Below the pieces are notes generated by a model, which saw only the letters and a program-made list of their open reading frames with translations, was not told the DNA's origin and searched no databases. From CAZLBC01 sp964557575 (lineage in GTDB: Bacteria > Planctomycetota > Phycisphaerae > SM23-33), in assembly GCA_964557575.1 (NCBI GenBank), contig CAZLBC010000061.1, positions 1 to 28,239 of the forward strand: a DNA stretch of 28,239 nucleotides. The letters are read 5' to 3'. A program made the translations under genes and the position numbers. How positions within the stretch are numbered: position 1 is the stretch's first letter; every line of letters begins with the position of its first letter. Shown piece after piece: positions 1 through 6,208 of the stretch.

Positions 1-1148
1 ATCGTGACCTCGTGTTGCGGGCCTTCGCGCGAACTGTCACGCCCCGCCTCGTCCGGCGGGGAGCCCATCATAAAGCTCCCGGCGGGAATCCTGACGAACT
101 TCATCGTTACGCCCTTCGGCAGCGCGACCGTCAGCGTCTTTGGCCCTGACGGGGCGGCGGCGACCGCCGTGTCGCCGGCCTTTTCCACCGCCTCCCGGCA
201 GGCCGCCAGCCGCTTCTCGGCCCGTTTTTTCAGCAAGACGCCCAGCCCCGGCAGGGCCCGCCGGTACCAGGCCGCCGCGTGGGCGCGGATATGCGCCGCC
301 TCCGTCGCGCCCCTGCCCTCGGCAAGGTCCCACCACGCGTCGGCCAGCCGGTTCTGCTCGGCGGCGTCGTCGACGCCGCCCAGTTCTATCCGGGCGACCG
401 AGCAGGCCGGTTCCCGCGCCGACCGCGCCAGCAACGGCAGGCCCCGCTCCCAGTCGCCCTTCACGTAACAGTAGAAGCTCCCGGCGGTGTGATTGGCCGA
501 CGGGTCGTTCTCATCCTGTTCGAGCTTCTCGAGGGCCTGCTGCACCCTCGCGTACTGCGCCGCCAGCTTGTTGACCTCCGCCTGTGTCCGCATCGCCCGC
601 CGGGCGAGTTTCAGGTCGCGGGCCTTCCGGGCGCACCGGGACGCGCAGTCGGCCAGTTGCCGGGCGCTGTCGTAATCGTCGGCGGCTATCGCCCCGCCGA
701 CCGCGTCCAGGCACATCGCCGCCACGCGGGGCTGGGACTCCTTGCCGGCCGCGGCGAGGAGCTTTTCCGCGGCCTGTATCTTCATCGCCGCGATAGCGGC
801 GTCGAATGCGCCGAGGCCGTCCAGGGCCGCCGATGCCTTCTCCACGTCGCCGGCGCCGGCGGCGAGGTTCAGCGCGCCGGTCAGCAGGACGTACCGGCTC
901 GCCGGGTCTTCGGCCTCGCCGGCGTCCTTCAGCAGCGTCGCGGCGAGCTGCGCCTTCTGCGCGGGTTTCGCGGCCTTCTTGATGTCCGCACCGTAGACCT
1001 CCGCCACGAGCGTGCGGGCCTGCGACAGGTCCCGCTCGCCGGGGACGGGGTGTTTTTCCCGGCCCCCTTCCGGCGCCGCGGAAAAGACCGCCGCCGCCGA
1101 AAAGAAAACCCCCGCCGCTGAAATGATCGACATCACTATCATTCGCAT
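1..1148 (-). CDS. FGE/SUMF1-family (formylglycine-generating-enzyme-like) secreted protein, 3' end cut off by window edge
   Basis: The frame stays open from ATG at 1148 to the window edge, 382 codons. An AGGAG ribosome site lies just upstream of the ATG. Residues 1-25 form a signal peptide (hydrophobic run ending near VFSAAP). Residues 30-340 are Ala-rich helical sequence of the kind found in planctomycete secreted proteins, including GDWERGLPLLARSA and WYRRALPGLG. The last residues, MKFVRIPAGSFMMGSPPDEA, are the classic opening of the FGE-sulfatase domain (PF03781). The catalytic part lies outside the window, so whether it oxidises sulfatase cysteines to formylglycine or belongs to the non-catalytic/EgtB/PvdO side of the family cannot be decided. 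A Cys-type sulfatase at 13743-15284 is a possible client, but it is distant. The domain call is sure; the activity is not. Confidence 0.85.
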   Translation of the reverse strand, partial: MRMIVMSIISAAGVFFSAAAVFSAAPEGGREKHPVPGERDLSQARTLVAEVYGADIKKAAKPAQKAQLAATLLKDAGEAEDPASRYVLLTGALNLAAGAGDVEKASAALDGLGAFDAAIAAMKIQAAEKLLAAAGKESQPRVAAMCLDAVGGAIAADDYDSARQLADCASRCARKARDLKLARRAMRTQAEVNKLAAQYARVQQALEKLEQDENDPSANHTAGSFYCYVKGDWERGLPLLARSAREPACSVARIELGGVDDAAEQNRLADAWWDLAEGRGATEAAHIRAHAAAWYRRALPGLGVLLKKRAEKRLAACREAVEKAGDTAVAAAPSGPKTLTVALPKGVTMKFVRIPAGSFMMGSPPDEAGRDSSREGPQHEVT

Positions 1149-1187
1149 CGTTCGCTCCTCTCGTATCCCGGCAGATCAACCCGGTGT

Positions 1188-1215
1188 GACATAACCCGCA
1201 TCCCGGTCTTTGCAA
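1188..1215 (-). promoter_or_regulatory. Possible sigma70-like promoter of the FGE-like gene
   Basis: On the minus strand TTGCAA (1210-1215) is followed after 16 bases by TATGTC (1188-1193), about 40 bases upstream of the ATG at 1148. The match to consensus is moderate and the call rests on position and spacing only. Confidence 0.3.
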
Positions 1216-1255
1216 TCGCGCGTATGCTCGTATACAGCGGAGCGGACGCACATGA

Positions 1256-1486
1256 TCAACGTGTCATCTCGGCTATATCCATATCTTTCTTCAGGAGTTC
1301 GTCGACAACGGCCGACACGTCCCGGTTTTTGCTTTCGGCAATAGTATCTACAAATGCCTGAATATCTGAATCCAGGTAAACCGGTATATTCAGCCTGGCT
1401 TTCTCGTTATAAAACGTGCCTCGCTCCGCTTTTGAAAAATCATATTCCTTTTTCATGTTGTTTTTCTGGATCCCATTCAAAATCAT
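1256..1486 (-). CDS. Small CopG/BrnA-like antitoxin-type protein, apparently orphan
   Basis: 76 residues, or 66 from an internal ATG at 1456. ATG 1486 is preferred because AGGA sits six bases upstream, whereas ATG 1456 has no clear ribosome site. The core KARLNIPVYLDSDIQAFVD followed by a helix with SAVVDELLKKD resembles ribbon-helix-helix antitoxins of the CopG/BrnA type: a beta strand that inserts in DNA, then two helices. Such proteins normally bind a toxin encoded just upstream and repress their own operon. No toxin frame is intact upstream; 1487-1674 is non-coding debris and then a deleted nucleotidyltransferase gene. It may therefore be an orphan antitoxin or a free-standing regulator. 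The fold call is by eye. Confidence 0.6.
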   Translation of the reverse strand: MILNGIQKNNMKKEYDFSKAERGTFYNEKARLNIPVYLDSDIQAFVDTIAESKNRDVSAVVDELLKKDMDIAEMTR

Positions 1487-1674
1487 ACTGCATCCTGAAC
1501 TCCATCAACAGAAAGTGGTTTTATGATAATCCATTACAAGCGTGAAAACAACGGTTAACCCGCGTCACGGTTACCCGTGCGCGCCGGCTGCCGGATCTAA
1601 ACTACAGGGCGGGAAGATAACGCCTCATTGGACCCGTCGTTTTCCATCCGAGCCGGATGCAGTAATGAGCAGGG

Positions 1675-1853
1675 TTACTCTTTTTCGAGGACTCTCTTCA
1701 ACTGATCCTGAATGCCAAGGCGATCGGCCCAGTCGGATACAACATCCATATCGATACGTACAACATGCTGACAACCGAGCCCGTGACCATGTAATTGATT
1801 CCCGCCTGTTCGAGGGGGCGGGTGAATACCAGGAACAGCTCAACCTGATCCAT
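1675..1853 (-). pseudogene. Internally deleted nucleotidyltransferase-like gene (fused N- and C-terminal ends)
   Basis: From ATG 1853 the frame reads MDQVELFLVFTRPLEQAG then INYMVTGSV. This is the usual start of small-module nucleotidyltransferases, where the GS of the catalytic motif should be followed by a DxD region. Instead the sequence jumps, in another frame, to RIDMDVVSDWADRLGIQ and DQLKRVLEKE followed by TAA at 1675-1677, a typical C-terminus of the same family. The whole catalytic centre, normally over 100 residues, is missing. The join lies roughly at 1755-1775. The start codon overlaps the last 14 bases of the upstream 63-codon gene, so the intact ancestor was translationally coupled to it. 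Family assignment is from recognised end sequences; the deletion is read directly. Confidence 0.65.
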
Positions 1854-2031
1854 AGAGAAACACCTCCTTGAGACGGCGGTCTATCTGCTCGTCACTCCAG
1901 TCATCATGCTGCTTTTTCAAGGCGGCGCGCTTCCACTCTTTTGCCTGCAGGTACATCGAGGCAACCTGCCTCAACTTGTCGGCAGGCGACATTTCGCGGA
2001 AGATCCTCAATTCTGCGGGAGTCAACTTCAT
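1840..2031 (-). CDS. Small conserved protein, partner of the deleted nucleotidyltransferase
   Basis: 63 residues beginning MKLTPAELRIFREMSPADKL and ending VFLYGSG; mostly amphipathic helix, with WSDEQIDRRLKEVFLYG near the end. Proteins of this size and pattern are often encoded directly before a small nucleotidyltransferase and overlap it, as here (14-base overlap with the remnant at 1675-1853). The function is unknown; by position it is the candidate partner or antitoxin-side subunit of that module. With the partner gene destroyed it may be under little constraint, although its own frame is intact. No membrane segment or signal peptide is visible. Confidence 0.6.
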   Translation of the reverse strand: MKLTPAELRIFREMSPADKLRQVASMYLQAKEWKRAALKKQHDDWSDEQIDRRLKEVFLYGSG

Positions 2032-2078
2032 GGGAATAGTGTAGTCGGTTGCGACGTTAAAAAAAAAGTATTATTTAC

Positions 2079-2238
2079 GGGCTGCTGAACAATCCAGAGC
2101 CTGCCTGTGAAAGGACATTTTTCCGCACCTCATCGTCAGCCTCCATCGACGATTCGTATAGAATCGCCTGCTTCGACTTCCTTGACGTGCGAAAAACGTG
2201 TCTCTTTCTCGTCGACGGCCGAATTGTTCAGCAGGCCC
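2079..2238. repeat. Inverted-repeat element with CTGCTGAACAAT ends
   Basis: CTGCTGAACAAT (2082-2093) recurs exactly in reverse complement at 2223-2234, enclosing about 130 bases without a convincing frame. The neighbouring bases nearly extend the match. The layout is that of a small non-autonomous mobile element or a transcript-end hairpin. It abuts the next inverted-repeat element (2245-2390) with only about ten bases between them. Confidence 0.55.
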
Positions 2239-2244
2239 TGTTTA

Positions 2245-2390
2245 GAGCCTGTCCGAGTAACCCCCCGTCGGCCCGAGGCCGAGCGAGGCGGCCGCGGGCA
2301 AGGAAGGCGAAGCAGGCAACCCGTCTCCGGGTTGGCGATGCAGCCCGACGCCGCAGCCGGCCGAAGCCAGGTGGTTATTCGGACAGGCTC
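2245..2390. repeat. MITE/REP-like element with 18-bp terminal inverted repeats
   Basis: GAGCCTGTCCGAGTAACC (2245-2262) is matched at 17 of 18 positions by the reverse complement of 2373-2390. A TTA trinucleotide flanks both ends (2242-2244 and 2391-2393), a possible target duplication. Inside is a long imperfect palindrome whose tip is the hairpin CAACCCG-TCTC-CGGGTTG, preceded by GAAGCAG and followed by GCGATGCAG. The same flanking words surround a different hairpin in the repeats at 24413-24683, so the two appear related. No transposase lies nearby. Together with the preceding element it fills the otherwise gene-free stretch 2032-2474. Confidence 0.7.
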
Positions 2391-2474
2391 TTACTCGAAC
2401 CGACCGATGTGGCCTTGAAACGGTATATGACGCCGCCCTCAAAACTATTTCTTATGCCGCGATAGACATCGCCG

Positions 2475-3107
2475 TCAGTCATTAAGGATGATCGAATGCG
2501 CCTCGCGGATGAAAAAGGCCTTGCATTCCTCCCATCTGAACGGTTCAAACATTTTCGGCGGCGGTTCCTCCTCGGCATCCGCGAAATACGTCAGGCTTTT
2601 GAGAATATGATACGTGTTGATCCGTTCCGCGCCGTACTTGTCCGGAAGCATAACGAAATAGTCGCGCAGAACGGGCCCGTCGCGCAGGATCGTATACAGG
2701 TCGATGAAATCCTTTCGGCTGCCGCGGTTCGCTATGGCGATCAGTTTCATCAGCGCGATCTCTTTCGTGTCCGCGATAGAGAAAAACAGGTATGGCTGCG
2801 TATCGAAGATAACGGGGTCACGCACCTGGAAAAAGGAGATCTTGACACCATCGACCAGCACGGTGAGGGTTTTCTCGCTGTCTTGCAGGGTTTCATACGG
2901 TCCAGCCGAACCCAGCGCCTCGTGCAGGGCCGCTGTTGCCATGCCCTCGCTGCGGAAGAAATCGAAGTCGTCCGAGATGCGATGCCCGAGCCTCAGTGCC
3001 AATCCCGTACCACCGGCGAGTATCCACCCGTCAAGGGCCTCGTTGTCGAGCGCCGCTAAGTCGGCCAGGATCTTTTGACTGTTTGCCGGAAGGACCTTTT
3101 CGTGCAT
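2475..3107 (-). CDS. AbiEii-type (DUF1814) nucleotidyltransferase toxin
   Basis: 210 residues from ATG 3107, chosen because AAGGAG lies eight bases upstream; the longer frame has no such site. The nucleotidyltransferase signature is intact: LAGGTGLALRLGHRISDDFDFF near residues 30-50 (GG-T-L, then R-S-DxD-FF), and later KLIAIANRGSRKDFIDLY, the family's conserved K...KDxxDLY block. Family members act in type IV toxin-antitoxin systems such as AbiE, where the toxin uses NTP and is neutralised by the transcriptional effect of its HTH partner. The upstream XRE gene overlaps it by 52 bases, so the two are surely co-transcribed. Function is inferred from the family; a housekeeping role cannot be excluded. 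Confidence 0.85.
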   Translation of the reverse strand: MHEKVLPANSQKILADLAALDNEALDGWILAGGTGLALRLGHRISDDFDFFRSEGMATAALHEALGSAGPYETLQDSEKTLTVLVDGVKISFFQVRDPVIFDTQPYLFFSIADTKEIALMKLIAIANRGSRKDFIDLYTILRDGPVLRDYFVMLPDKYGAERINTYHILKSLTYFADAEEEPPPKMFEPFRWEECKAFFIREAHSIILND

Positions 3108-3577
3108 GCGATGTTCTCCTTTTCCAGCATGCGTTCCCAGAATACGGCCGTCTTTGCACACGTAAAATCGATCTGCGACGTGATATCCAGGAACCGTCTC
3201 CTGCCCAGGTACGATATCAGCATGCGGGCATCGTCCAGGGTGCCGAATTCCAGTACTCTTCGCGTCACCCATTTCGGATATGAATCAAGCAGCGATGCGT
3301 CAAGGGGACTGTCCCAGAACAGGCGTTTGAGCGTGTCGACGACAGTGTTCTTTTCAGGACTGCCAACTTCCTGTTTCAACGGCACGAGGTCGATTTCGAG
3401 GCGGCACCCCAGGGCACTCGCCATTTTCCTCAAGGTATACAGTTCGAATCGCCGCCAGCCGTTTTCGTAACGCGACAGGGTAGCCGGTGACGTATCCGCG
3501 CGCGCGGCAAGCTGAGACAGTGAAAGTCCCTTGTTAAGGCGCTGCCGGCTGAGCAACTCTGATATGCCATGGTTCAT
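3056..3577 (-). CDS. XRE-family HTH protein, predicted antitoxin/autorepressor of the AbiEii-type pair
   Basis: 173 residues. Residues 5-60 are a Cro/C1-type helix-turn-helix: LLSRQRLNKGLSLSQLAAR then ADTSPATLSRYENGWR. The C-terminal half (SYPKWVTRRVLEFGTLDDAR, then FLDITSQIDFTCAKTAVFW) is the domain that typically accompanies DUF1814 toxin genes. Its 3' end overlaps the toxin gene by 52 bases. Just before its ATG lies a perfect 16-bp palindrome covering the -10 box, which fits autorepression. No ribosome site other than a weak AAGAG is present, and the promoter predicts transcription starting at or next to the ATG. DNA binding is sure from sequence; the antitoxin role is inferred from context. 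Confidence 0.82.
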   Translation of the reverse strand: MNHGISELLSRQRLNKGLSLSQLAARADTSPATLSRYENGWRRFELYTLRKMASALGCRLEIDLVPLKQEVGSPEKNTVVDTLKRLFWDSPLDASLLDSYPKWVTRRVLEFGTLDDARMLISYLGRRRFLDITSQIDFTCAKTAVFWERMLEKENIACTKRSFRQTVKRSWPT

Positions 3578-3581
3578 ACTC

Positions 3582-3612
3582 TTATCATATATGATAATAC
3601 CATATCTTGCAA
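3582..3612 (-). promoter_or_regulatory. Promoter with overlapping 16-bp palindromic operator for the XRE/AbiEii pair
   Basis: On the minus strand TTGCAA (3607-3612), a 17-base spacer and TATGAT (3584-3589) form a good sigma70-type promoter. The -10 box lies inside the perfect palindrome TTATCATATATGATAA (3582-3597), a natural site for a dimeric XRE repressor. Only six bases separate the -10 box from the ATG at 3577, so the transcript may be leaderless. Confidence 0.6.
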
Positions 3613-3689
3613 GTTTCTTTACTGTTTTTCAGCTCGCGACGCCGGGCAGTGAAGGCCGGAAGAATGCCCTGCAGTGCGCTGCTGGCCGG

Positions 3690-3959
3690 TTACAGCACCG
3701 AAAGAAGATGCTCGCGCGTCAGGAGGGCCGCGTCACCGGGGCGCTCAAGGAAATCGGAAACGTCATCGACCAGCGCCCGGCAGTCAATATGATCGAGCTT
3801 CTCCGCCACGCACCGCTTCCAGTCGTGCGCGTCAAAAACACCCGCCCTGCGTCTGGTCCAGCGCATGCTGCAACTGGCCGATGTTCGGCTCTACCGGCGG
3901 GCGCTGCGAGCGATACCAGAGAAGATCGTACCAGTCGCGCCCCTTGTGATACCGGCGAC
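3690..3959 (-). pseudogene. Frameshifted 3' remnant of a second AbiEii/DUF1814-like nucleotidyltransferase gene
   Basis: The minus strand reads RRYHKGRDWYDLLWYRSQ followed by a helical stretch LQHALDQTQ and a TGA. The K-G-R-D-W-Y-D-L block is the conserved C-terminal motif of DUF1814 proteins. After a one-base slip near 3840 the sequence resumes in another frame with VFDAHDWKRCVAEKLDHIDC and runs to TAA at 3690-3692 with the usual acidic C-terminal helices. The 5' two thirds, including the nucleotidyltransferase motif, are absent upstream. This copy is distinct from the intact gene at 2475-3107. A sequencing slip could explain the frameshift but not the missing 5' part. Confidence 0.6.
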
Positions 3960-4038
3960 ATCATAAGGGACGACGCCACCCGCAGGGCAGTGACATTCAA
4001 ATAACCGCTCTGTCCGGGTGGGCAGCGGCGCATAACGG

Positions 4039-4067
4039 TTGGCCCGGCGGTTTCCTCGTGTCATAAT
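4039..4067 (+). promoter_or_regulatory. Promoter of the Nramp-like gene, possibly leaderless
   Basis: TTGGCC (4039-4044), a 17-base spacer and CATAAT (4062-4067) precede the ATG at 4073 by only five bases. There is no Shine-Dalgarno sequence. Transcription would start at or next to the start codon. Confidence 0.45.
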
Positions 4068-4072
4068 AGGGC

Positions 4073-4936
4073 ATGAAGATATCCCCGTGGAAACGCTTCG
4101 GCCCGGGCATCCTCCTCGCCGCCACCAGCATCGGCGGATCGCACCTGGTCCTCAGCCCGCGGGCCGGGGCCTCGTTCGGGTTTACCCTGCTGTGGCTGGT
4201 GCTCGCCTCCCATCTCTTCAAGTACCCCGCGTTCGAGTTCGGTCCGCGGTACGCCGCCGCGATACTGGGCTGGATGCCCACCGGGATCGACGTCTCCGTG
4301 TGGCACTCGTTCTGGACGCTCGAGAAGATGAAGCAACTGGATACCGGCACCGACCGCCTCGGGCAACTCCGGATGACCATGGCGGACATGCGGACCGGCT
4401 ACGCCCTGTCGGCCGTGACCGGAATCATGTTCATGTGCCTCGGGGCCGTGCACCTCGCGGGGCGGGGCGGAGAACTCTCCGGGATCGGTTTCGCGGCGGC
4501 CATCTCATCGGCCTACACGGACATCCTCGGCGCCTGGATGTACCACGTGTTCATGCTGACCGCCTTTTTCGCCATGTTTTCCACCTCCTACACGGTCATC
4601 GACGGGTTCTCCCGGTCGTTTTCAGAGGCCGTCGCCGAGTTGGGGGCGCAGACCGGCAAAAAGATCCTGTACGGCGGATTCGTCGTCGCCTCTTCGCTCT
4701 GCGCGGCGATCATGATATACACCGTCGGAAATCCGGTGACACTCGTCACGGCCGCGGCGATCATCAGCCTCGCCATCGCCCCCGGCCTCTGTGCCCTCAA
4801 CAACTACTGCGTTTCCCGGCACATCACCGATCCCCGCTTCCGTCCCCCGCGACCGACGATGTGGATCGGCCGGGCGGGCGTCGTGTTCATGGCGGCCGCG
4901 CTGGGGCTCTTCGTGTACGTGACAGTATTCTCGTAA
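4073..4936 (+). CDS. Nramp-family divalent-metal transporter homologue lacking its central segment
   Basis: 287 residues, whereas Nramp transporters have about 400 or more and 11-12 membrane segments. Residues 8-60 (GPGILLAATSIGGSHLV, then FEFGPRYAAA) match membrane segments 1-2 of the Nramp branch that has lost the canonical DPGN metal site. The next residues, LGWMPTGIDVSVW, belong to segment 6, so segments 3-5 are missing without loss of frame. Residues 105-285 carry the later segments (FMCLGAVHLAG, HVFMLTAFFAMFSTSYT, IISLAIAPGLCALNN). Substrate is probably Mn2+, Fe2+ or another ion if the protein works at all. No partner gene is evident. It could be a degrading gene, a genuinely reduced transporter, or an assembly deletion. 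Confidence 0.75.
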   Translation: MKISPWKRFGPGILLAATSIGGSHLVLSPRAGASFGFTLLWLVLASHLFKYPAFEFGPRYAAAILGWMPTGIDVSVWHSFWTLEKMKQLDTGTDRLGQLRMTMADMRTGYALSAVTGIMFMCLGAVHLAGRGGELSGIGFAAAISSAYTDILGAWMYHVFMLTAFFAMFSTSYTVIDGFSRSFSEAVAELGAQTGKKILYGGFVVASSLCAAIMIYTVGNPVTLVTAAAIISLAIAPGLCALNNYCVSRHITDPRFRPPRPTMWIGRAGVVFMAAALGLFVYVTVFS

Positions 4937-4991
4937 TATGCATGCACGATCGGACCGTCCGCGGCGTGGATACATTCACCCCTTTTGACGG

Positions 4992-5020
4992 TTGCGGGAA
5001 TCGGCCTTTGGCCGTATAGT
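4992..5020 (+). promoter_or_regulatory. Promoter of the DUF1080/beta-propeller genes with a palindrome in the spacer
   Basis: TTGCGG (4992-4997), a 17-base spacer and TATAGT (5015-5020). The spacer contains the small palindrome CGGCC-TTT-GGCCG (5002-5014), where a repressor could sit. The expected transcript start is about 30 bases before the ATG at 5058. Confidence 0.5.
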
Positions 5021-5057
5021 GCTGCAGAAAACATGTCCTACAGAACCGGGAGACTGC

Positions 5058-6167
5058 ATGATGACAAATCGCAACAGCCGGTGTGCCGTTCTCGCCCTTG
5101 CCTTCTTCTGCGCCTCGCTGGCCGTCACGATACCCGGGGCCGACGCCGCGAATAAGAAAAAGAAGAAAAAGAAAAAACCGACCCCCGTCTATGCCAGCGT
5201 CGACGATCCCAAGCTGCCCGCCGGGTTCAGGTTCCAGGGTGAGTATACCGGCACGCTCGGCGGCAGGAAGGCCGGCTGCCGGGTGGTCGACCTCGGCAAG
5301 GGCGCGTTCCACGCGGTCATCTATTTCGGCGGTTTGCCGGGCGACGGCTGGGACGGCGAACACCGGGCACTGATGGACGGAACGCTGGACGGTGAAAAAG
5401 TCACGTTCGTCCCGGCCGACGGAAAGAGAACATACCTCGCCGGCCCCCCGGACCGGTTTTCGGCGACGAAACGGTTTCCCCCCGAGGGTCACGTGAAGTG
5501 CACGGCCGTCATCGCCGGCGACACGATGACCGGTAAGACCGACGCGGGCGCGGCGATCGCATGCAAAAAGACGCGCCGCACGAGTCCGACGATGGGCAAA
5601 AAACCGCCCGCCGGGGCGATCGTCCTCTTCGACGGGACGAATACCGACGCCTTCCGGGGCGGCCGCCTCGACACGGAGACGAAACGTCTGAACACCGACG
5701 GCAAGGACATCCGCACCAAGCAGAAATTCAACGATTACGTGATGCACCTCGAGTTCATGCTCCCCTACCGCCCGCAGGCGCGGGGCCAGGGCAGGGCGAA
5801 CAGCGGGTGCTACCAGGTCGAGATGTACGAAGTCCAGATACTGGACTCCTTCGGGCTCGAGGGCGTGAACAACGAGTGCGGGGGGATCTACAAGAAGGCC
5901 GACCCGAAGGTGAACATGTGCTACCCGCCCCTGACCTGGCAGACCTTCGACGTTACATTCACGAACGCGAAGGTCAAAGACGGCAAAAAGGTCAGGAACG
6001 CCGTGATCACCCTCCGGCACAACGGCGTGGTCATTCACGACCATTTCGAAATCGACGGCAAGACGGGGGGCGCCCGGAAGGAGCCGGAGGGGACGCCCGG
6101 TCCGATCAAGCTCCAGGGCCACGGCAATCCGCTCCAGTTCAGAAATATCTGGATCCTGGAAAAGTAA
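5058..6167 (+). CDS. Secreted DUF1080 (3-keto-disaccharide hydrolase-like) protein
   Basis: 369 residues from ATG 5058 (GGGAGA just upstream; a second ATG follows directly). Residues 1-30 are a signal peptide (VLALAFFCASLAVTIPGADAA), followed by eight consecutive lysines encoded by an A-rich tract. Residues 50-175 form a domain seen in front of DUF1080 in PVC bacteria (GFRFQGEYTGTLGG). From about residue 185 is DUF1080 (PF06439): AIVLFDGTNTDAF, then FNDYVMHLEFMLPY, NSGCYQVEMYEVQILDSFG and, at the end, GPIKLQGHGNPLQFRNIWI. It is a concanavalin-like fold; some members hydrolyse 3-keto-glycosides. The beta-propeller gene starts 41 bases downstream on the same strand, so the two are probably one transcript for envelope carbohydrate use. 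The exact substrate is unknown. Confidence 0.88.
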   Translation: MMTNRNSRCAVLALAFFCASLAVTIPGADAANKKKKKKKKPTPVYASVDDPKLPAGFRFQGEYTGTLGGRKAGCRVVDLGKGAFHAVIYFGGLPGDGWDGEHRALMDGTLDGEKVTFVPADGKRTYLAGPPDRFSATKRFPPEGHVKCTAVIAGDTMTGKTDAGAAIACKKTRRTSPTMGKKPPAGAIVLFDGTNTDAFRGGRLDTETKRLNTDGKDIRTKQKFNDYVMHLEFMLPYRPQARGQGRANSGCYQVEMYEVQILDSFGLEGVNNECGGIYKKADPKVNMCYPPLTWQTFDVTFTNAKVKDGKKVRNAVITLRHNGVVIHDHFEIDGKTGGARKEPEGTPGPIKLQGHGNPLQFRNIWILEK

Positions 6168-6208
6168 TTCAGACCCATCAGGAGAAACCCGCAGGAGGAC
6201 TTCCAACC

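Noticed and set aside
1..1121. Several overlapping plus-strand and minus-strand frames in the first kilobase
   Set aside because: They are shadows of the FGE-like gene, which runs off the edge in the remaining minus-strand frame.
1625..1843. Open frame of 72 codons on the minus strand
   Set aside because: It is an alternative frame over the deleted nucleotidyltransferase, whose recognisable blocks lie in the other two frames.
2242..2442. Open frame of 66 codons over the inverted-repeat element
   Set aside because: The frame follows the palindromic repeat; similar predicted proteins would be repeat translations, not genes.
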